Assembly (NCBI GenBank): GCA_026982145.1 | Contig: JALSHQ010000356.1 | Span: 1 to 11,146, forward strand | Reading direction: 5' to 3' | Length of the DNA stretch: 11,146 nucleotides | Source: Gammaproteobacteria bacterium | Lineage (GTDB): Bacteria; Pseudomonadota; Gammaproteobacteria; SZUA-140 | Part shown: one piece after another, positions 6,932-11,146 of the stretch | How the letters are laid out: every line of letters starts with the position of its first letter | How positions within the stretch are numbered: the first letter of the stretch is position 1 | The notes under the pieces: model-generated | Databases searched by the model: none | Told to the model about the DNA's origin: nothing | The model's input: only the letters and a program-made list of their open reading frames with translations | Made by a program: the position numbers and the translations under genes

Positions 6932-6967
6932 CCGCCACATCCAATTCTTAAAGATAGAACCACCAAG

Positions 6968-7828
6968 ATGAAACCAGAAATGAGACGTATCGGTGCCCAC
7001 GTGAGCGCCGCGGGCGGAGTGCAGAACGCCCCGCTCAATGCGATTGAGATCGGAGCGAAGGCCTTTGCCTTTTTCACTAAGAATCAGCGCCAGTGGAAAT
7101 CCAAAGCGTTGACCACTGAGCAGATCGACGGCTTTTTGGCCAACATGGAAAAGGGAGGCTTCCGCCCCGAAGATGTGCTGCCGCACGACAGCTATCTGAT
7201 CAACCTTGGCCACCCTGAAATTGAGGCGCGCGAAAAATCGGTCAACGCATTTATTGATGAGCTGCAACGCTGTAAGCAACTCGGTCTGGTCTACCTTAAT
7301 TTTCACCCCGGCAGCCATCTGCGAAAAATCGAAGAAGAGGCCTGCCTTGATCTGATTGCAGAATCGATCAACTACGCGCTCGATCAAACCAGCGATGTGA
7401 TTGCGGTGATCGAAAATACCTCAGGCCAGGGTTCCAACCTCGGTTACCGTTTTGAGCACCTTGCTCACATCATCGACAAAGTGGAAGACAAATCTCGCAT
7501 CGCGGTCTGCCTCGACACCTGCCACACCTTTACTGCCGGCTATGATTTGCGCACCCGCGAAACCTACGATGAGACAATGAACGCCTTTGATGAAATCGTC
7601 GGTTTTGAATACCTGAAGGGGATGCACATCAACGACTCGAAACCGGGACTCGGTTCGCGGGTAGATCGTCACCACAGTTTAGGCAAAGGCGAACTGGGGC
7701 TCGACCCATTTAATTTCATCATCAACGATGATCGCATCAAAGATATTCCGCTAGTGCTGGAGACGATTGAACCGGCAATCTGGCCGGAAGAGATTCAGAT
7801 GTTATACGGGATGATGGGCAAGCAATAA
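6968..7828 (+). CDS. nfo: Endonuclease IV (AP endonuclease) Nfo
   Basis: Nfo cleaves the DNA backbone 5' to abasic sites and trims blocked 3' ends in base-excision repair, using three zinc ions in a TIM barrel. From the ATG at 6968 the protein has 286 residues, close to the E. coli enzyme. All nine metal ligands are present at a constant +4 offset from E. coli: H73, H113, E149, D183, H186, H220, D233, H235 and E265. They lie in motifs such as NFHPGSHL, VIENTSGQGSNLG, CLDTCHTFTAGYD, MHINDSK and VDRHHSLG. The ATG at 6980 (MRRIGAHVS) aligns exactly with the E. coli start and is an equally good choice; neither has a strong ribosome binding site. The gene has its own promoter and a palindrome just upstream, suggesting independent control. 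It converges on mgtE. Confidence 0.97.
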   Translation: MKPEMRRIGAHVSAAGGVQNAPLNAIEIGAKAFAFFTKNQRQWKSKALTTEQIDGFLANMEKGGFRPEDVLPHDSYLINLGHPEIEAREKSVNAFIDELQRCKQLGLVYLNFHPGSHLRKIEEEACLDLIAESINYALDQTSDVIAVIENTSGQGSNLGYRFEHLAHIIDKVEDKSRIAVCLDTCHTFTAGYDLRTRETYDETMNAFDEIVGFEYLKGMHINDSKPGLGSRVDRHHSLGKGELGLDPFNFIINDDRIKDIPLVLETIEPAIWPEEIQMLYGMMGKQ

Positions 7829-7860
7829 CCCGGTCACAACAAAGCGCCTGTAGTCCCCTT

Positions 7861-7922
7861 GTCATTCCGGCGCAGGCCGGAATCTAGAAACCCTCTAAGG
7901 CAACTGGACTCCGGCCTGTGCC
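7861..7922. repeat. Degenerate CATTCCGG-type inverted-repeat element between convergent nfo and mgtE
   Basis: The left part holds a tight hairpin, ATTCCGGC (7864-7871) and GCCGGAAT (7876-7883), with a 4-base loop. The right part, CTGGACTCCGGCCTGTGCC (7904-7922), is the reverse complement of 7869-7887 at 16 of 19 positions, so the element also has long-range inverted symmetry around a 16-base middle. The three mismatches are all transitions. The form resembles the dispersed GTCATTCCGG...GGAAT repeats common in proteobacterial intergenic regions. The right end breaks off where a second GGAATGAC would be expected, so this copy is probably decayed. Its position between two convergent stops would suit a two-way transcription stop. 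Confidence 0.65.
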
Positions 7923-7938
7923 ATAGTAACGAGTGATT

Positions 7939-9297
7939 TTATAAAAGCACCACCGACGCCAACCCAAGAAATACAGAAAAGCCAACAACGTCCGTCACCG
8001 TGGTCAACATCACACCGCCACCCAGTGCTGGATCTGCCCCCATTCTTTTGAGGAACAGTGGAATACAGGCGCCTGCAATCGCAGCGACAATCAGGTTGAC
8101 GATGATCGCCGCTCCGATCACCCAGCCGATCTGGTAATTCCCAAACCAGAGGATTGCAACGGCCGCCACCACCACCGCCCAGAGTGCGCCGTTCAAGATG
8201 CCGATGGTGATCTCTTTCATCAAAAGTTTGCGTGAGTTGGCGCGTCCGATCTGCCCCAGTGCGATGCCGCGGATCACTAGCGTTAATGTCTGGCTTCCGG
8301 CGATGCCGCCCATGCTGGCGACAATCGGCATCAGCACCGCGAGTGCTACGACCTGTTCTATCGTTGCATCAAAAAGCCCGATCACCCATGAGGCGAGCAG
8401 TGCGGTCAACAGGTTAAGCCCTAACCAAACCCCGCGTTGACGCGCACTCACGGTGGCGGGGGCAAACATGTCGCTCTCTTCATCAAGGCCGGCCATGCTC
8501 ATCATCGAATGTTCGGCCTCATCGCGGATCACATCGACCACATCATCAATCGTGATACGCCCCAGCAGGCGATGCTCTTCATCGAGCACGGGTGCCGATA
8601 CCAGATCACGATGTTCAAACAGCCCCGCCACCTCTGAGGCGGTGGTGTCAGCAAGAATACTGACCGCTTCGGATAACATCACTTCATGCACCATTTTTAT
8701 CGGTAACTGAGTCAGCAACACCGTTAATGGCAGTTCCCCTAGGTAGCGGTCGTCACGATCAACCACAAACAGCGCATCAGTCGTCTCTGGCATCTCACCA
8801 CGCAGGCGCAGGTAGCGTAACACCACATCGAGCGTGACATCGGGGCGCACGGTGATGGTGTCAACATTCATCAAACCGCCCGCGGTATCTTCAGGGTAGG
8901 AGAGCACCGACTCAACGCGATGGCGGTTCTGCTCATCCATCGCCTGCAACACCTCTTCGATCACGGCAGCGGGAAGATCCTGCAAGATGTCGGCGAGATC
9001 ATCGGCCTCTAACCCTTCGGCGGCGGCGACCAGCTCGTCTGAGCCCATCTCACCAATCAGCGAAGCGCGCAGATCATCGTTAACATGAAGTAACACTTCA
9101 CCTCTAATTTCAACATCCAGTAGTGCCCACAGCGGTAAACGCTCATGCTGCGGCAGTGACTCTAGTAGATGAGCAACTTCGGCGGGGTGAAGGTGGTTTA
9201 GCATGCCACGGATCGTGGCGAGCGTGTCATGCTCAAGCGCCTGACTAAACAGCTCTAACCGTTGCTGGCGTCGTTCGCGATCTTTAATGGTTGGCAT
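7939..9297 (-). CDS. mgtE: MgtE-type magnesium transporter
   Basis: MgtE is a homodimeric Mg2+ channel of the inner membrane, gated by cytoplasmic Mg2+ through its N and CBS domains. The 452-residue protein has the full layout: a helical N domain (about 10-130, with repeats such as LHPAEVAHLLESLP), two CBS domains (about 135-260), a connecting helix, and five membrane segments (roughly 290-309, 317-345, 362-385, 389-416 and 428-452). Conserved pore features are GGIAGSQ (330-336) and TTVTDVVGF (432-440), with D436 matching the Mg2+-binding aspartate of Thermus MgtE. An AAGG stands 4 nt before the ATG. The gene is 126 bp downstream of enzyme I on the same strand. The Asn often seen in GGNAG is Ile here, a variant whose effect I cannot judge. 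Confidence 0.96.
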   Translation of the reverse strand: MPTIKDRERRQQRLELFSQALEHDTLATIRGMLNHLHPAEVAHLLESLPQHERLPLWALLDVEIRGEVLLHVNDDLRASLIGEMGSDELVAAAEGLEADDLADILQDLPAAVIEEVLQAMDEQNRHRVESVLSYPEDTAGGLMNVDTITVRPDVTLDVVLRYLRLRGEMPETTDALFVVDRDDRYLGELPLTVLLTQLPIKMVHEVMLSEAVSILADTTASEVAGLFEHRDLVSAPVLDEEHRLLGRITIDDVVDVIRDEAEHSMMSMAGLDEESDMFAPATVSARQRGVWLGLNLLTALLASWVIGLFDATIEQVVALAVLMPIVASMGGIAGSQTLTLVIRGIALGQIGRANSRKLLMKEITIGILNGALWAVVVAAVAILWFGNYQIGWVIGAAIIVNLIVAAIAGACIPLFLKRMGADPALGGGVMLTTVTDVVGFSVFLGLASVVLL

Positions 9298-9336
9298 GGC
9301 ACCTTGCTCACTGCTGATTCAAATTTTGCTTGAACC

Positions 9337-9366
9337 AGTGTAGGGAAAAGTGCCGCAAAATGGAAA
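9337..9366 (-). promoter_or_regulatory. Weak candidate promoter for mgtE
   Basis: On the minus strand TTTCCA (9366-9361) and TACACT (9342-9337), each 4 of 6 matches to the sigma70 boxes, are spaced by 18 bp. Transcription would start about 35 bases before the mgtE ATG. A short imperfect inverted repeat (TTCAA at 9319-9323 and TTGAA at 9330-9334) lies in the would-be leader. I see no Mg2+ riboswitch structure I could name. Confidence 0.25.
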
Positions 9367-9382
9367 ATTTTATCGCCATAAA

Positions 9383-9407
9383 ATAAACGCCATAACCTAG
9401 CGTTTAT
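9383..9407 (-). terminator. Possible terminator hairpin after ptsP
   Basis: ATAAACGC (9383-9390) and GCGTTTAT (9400-9407) are perfect 8-bp complements with a 9-base loop. Read leftward, the stem starts 16 bases after the ptsP stop codon and is followed by TTTTATGG. The stem is AU-rich and the U-run short, so termination would be weak and some reading into mgtE is likely. Confidence 0.4.
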
Positions 9408-9423
9408 GTTTGTGGGTTACTCA

Positions 9424-11146
9424 TTACTGGTGTTGGCTGAGTGTTTCAACTGCAACCGCGATCTCATCGGGGTCACCCAGTTCGAGTACGTTACTGACTT
9501 GGGCTGTTAACAGCGCAACATCACTTTCATTAATCTGTTTCCTCACTTCCAACAACATGGCAGCGGACATACTGAACTCGCGCAGCCCCATCCCGAGTAA
9601 TAGCGCAGTAAAACGTGTATCACCGGCCATCTCACCACACAGTGATACGGGGGTTGCATTGCGTTCACCTGCGGCTATGGTCATCTGCACCAAGCGTAAA
9701 ACAGCGGGATGCAAAGGGTCGTAAAGATGCCCAACTTCTGCATCCATACGATCTGTTGCTAAGGTGTACTGAATCAGGTCATTCGTTCCGATGGAAAGAA
9801 AATCAAATGCTTTTGCGAAGTCATCAGCGGCGATGGCAGCAGCTGGCACTTCAATCATGGCTCCGACCGGCATCGCGTCATCAAATGGCTGCCCTTTTTC
9901 ACGCAGCACAGCCTTACATAGTTTTACCAATTCTTGGAGTTGCTGCACTTCACTTAGGTTCGATAACATCGGCACCATCATCCGCACGTTGCCCAGTGCT
10001 GAGGCTCTTAGTATTGCGCGCAACTGCGGCAGAAACAGTTGTGGCTCCTTAAGGCTCAAGCGGATCGCGCGCAACCCCAGCGCAGGGTTTGCACTATGAC
10101 CACCACTCAGGTGATTAACGCCGATATTTTTATCCGCACCGATATCGAGCGTGCGTATTGTGACTGGCTGCTCTTTAAAGGCTTGCACAACTGATGCATA
10201 TATCTGGTATTGCTCATCCTCATCAGGCAATTCTGCTCGATTCATAAAGAGCATTTCCGTACGAAAAAGCCCAACCCCATCGGCGTTGAGCTGCCTTGCA
10301 GGCTCGATCTCTTCGGTCAATTCAAGGTTGACCATTAAACGAACCAAGCAACCATCACGGCTAACAGTGGGCAAACCTCTCAGATTTTTTAGCGTATTTA
10401 AGCGCGCTTTATCATGCTCAATACAGCGCTGATAAAAACGCTGAGCACTGGTATCGGGTGATGCCACCACGACACCGTAACGACCATCGACGACTAGCCA
10501 CTCATTTTGAAGCAGGTAGCGGCAAGCATTGTGCACACCAACCACCGCCGGCACACCGAGGCTGCGCGCCAAAATGGCTGTGTGCGAGTTGGGCGCACCA
10601 TCTTCCGTAATGAATGCCGCAACACCGCGCTGGTGCATTAGCAACATGTCGGCAGGTGAGAGTTCATCGGTAACTACCACGCTACCGCGCGCGCGCAGTG
10701 ACAACTCATCATGTGGTGACTCTTTGTGGCTCAATAGAATTCGCTGAATACGATTAACCACATGATCAATGTCATCACGGCGCGTTTTAAGATACGGATC
10801 ATCCATCACATCAAAGACAGTCACCAGCGCATCTCGCTGCGACTTCACCGCCCACTCAGCATTACACTGCAGGCGTTTAATCAAATTAATCGGAGCGCGA
10901 GATAACACCTCATCCTCAACCATTAATAGATGGGCATCAATAAACGCTGTGATTTCAGGGGTTGTTCCGACGGGAATCTGCTGGCGAACCTGCTTCAGCT
11001 GCTGTTTAGCTTTTTCAATGGCGGCTTCGAAACGCGCCACCTCATCATCCAGAAGCGGTTTGGGAATGGCGTACTCAAGCACTTCAAGTTCATCACGGCG
11101 CAGCAGCTGGCATGGCCCGATCGCAACCCCTCTTGAGACTCCCGCA
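9424..11146 (-). CDS. ptsP: PEP-protein phosphotransferase (PTS enzyme I), 5' end just outside window
   Basis: Enzyme I takes phosphate from phosphoenolpyruvate and passes it to HPr, the first step of the phosphotransferase system in the cytosol. The frame stays open to the right edge and encodes the expected start region (GVSRGVAIG, like SPGIAFG in E. coli), so the GTG at 11082 is internal and only a few codons are missing. Counting visible residues, the phosphorylated histidine is H188 in APNSHTAILARSLG (H189 in E. coli) and the active-site cysteine is C503 in SLCGEMAGD (C502). LFRTEMLFM, TIRTLDIGADKN and FLSIGTNDLIQY mark the PEP-binding barrel. About 573 residues are visible against 575 in E. 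coli. An N-terminal GAF domain, as in true PtsP, would have to lie beyond the edge; the visible part fits a plain PtsI-like enzyme. ptsH probably lies upstream, outside the window. Confidence 0.95.
   Translation of the reverse strand, partial: AGVSRGVAIGPCQLLRRDELEVLEYAIPKPLLDDEVARFEAAIEKAKQQLKQVRQQIPVGTTPEITAFIDAHLLMVEDEVLSRAPINLIKRLQCNAEWAVKSQRDALVTVFDVMDDPYLKTRRDDIDHVVNRIQRILLSHKESPHDELSLRARGSVVVTDELSPADMLLMHQRGVAAFITEDGAPNSHTAILARSLGVPAVVGVHNACRYLLQNEWLVVDGRYGVVVASPDTSAQRFYQRCIEHDKARLNTLKNLRGLPTVSRDGCLVRLMVNLELTEEIEPARQLNADGVGLFRTEMLFMNRAELPDEDEQYQIYASVVQAFKEQPVTIRTLDIGADKNIGVNHLSGGHSANPALGLRAIRLSLKEPQLFLPQLRAILRASALGNVRMMVPMLSNLSEVQQLQELVKLCKAVLREKGQPFDDAMPVGAMIEVPAAAIAADDFAKAFDFLSIGTNDLIQYTLATDRMDAEVGHLYDPLHPAVLRLVQMTIAAGERNATPVSLCGEMAGDTRFTALLLGMGLREFSMSAAMLLEVRKQINESDVALLTAQVSNVLELGDPDEIAVAVETLSQHQ

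Noticed and set aside
6914..6967. 18-residue N-terminal extension of Nfo.
   Set aside because: It begins inside the inverted repeat and runs through the -10 box; conserved Nfo sequence starts only at 6968-6980.
11062..11082. GTG at 11082 as the start of enzyme I.
   Set aside because: The frame continues to the window edge and encodes conserved N-terminal enzyme I sequence (GVSRGVAIG), so the GTG is internal.
1..11146. A defence island, biosynthetic cluster, CRISPR array, prophage or other undescribed system.
   Set aside because: Every reading frame of substance belongs to a known housekeeping family, gaps are all under 140 bp, and there are no direct-repeat arrays, integrases or transposases.

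Overview
The window is a compact, moderately GC-rich stretch of core bacterial chromosome, almost certainly from a gammaproteobacterium. The gene order ybeL <> leuS-lptE-holA-(proA)-nadD-rsfS is the block known from Escherichia coli (ybeL, leuS, lptE, holA, nadD, rsfS) and, with proA next to nadD, from Pseudomonas. LeuS has a short form without the leucine-specific insertion before KMSKS. Together with the enzyme I-mgtE pair, this leans towards a Chromatiales/Thiotrichales-type lineage rather than an enteric or pseudomonad, but I cannot name a genus from the sequence.

Layout. Positions 1-6230 form a leftward (minus-strand) gene block: leuS, lptE, holA, proA, nadD and the first codons of rsfS. 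The genes are very tightly packed (3-nt gap leuS/lptE, 4-nt overlap lptE/holA, 1-nt overlap nadD/rsfS). The two exceptions are the holA-proA gap (137 bp, nested hairpin) and the proA-nadD gap (84 bp, homopurine/homopyrimidine element that can fold into a terminator-like hairpin). Positions 6231-6361 are a divergent promoter region. Rightward from it are ybeL (zinc-ribbon protein) and nfo (endonuclease IV). They are separated by a perfect inverted repeat sitting on the likely nfo promoter. nfo converges on mgtE, and a degenerate inverted-repeat element of the CATTCCGG type lies between them. From the right edge, enzyme I of the PEP phosphotransferase system (ptsP/ptsI, lacking only its first few codons) reads leftward into mgtE, a CBS-domain magnesium channel.

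Function. The left block combines translation (LeuS, RsfS), outer-membrane LPS assembly (LptE), replication (HolA), proline synthesis (ProA) and NAD synthesis (NadD). Nfo is base-excision repair. Enzyme I beside MgtE suggests a regulatory phosphotransferase system linked to Mg2+ uptake. There is no gene-free stretch over 300 bases; the longest is 139 bp, between ybeL and nfo-side landmarks or similar short gaps described individually.

I found no undescribed multi-gene system. No CRISPR array, RNA gene, transposase, toxin-antitoxin pair or defence gene is visible. The points worth a second look are small cis elements and protein variants, and they are scored accordingly.
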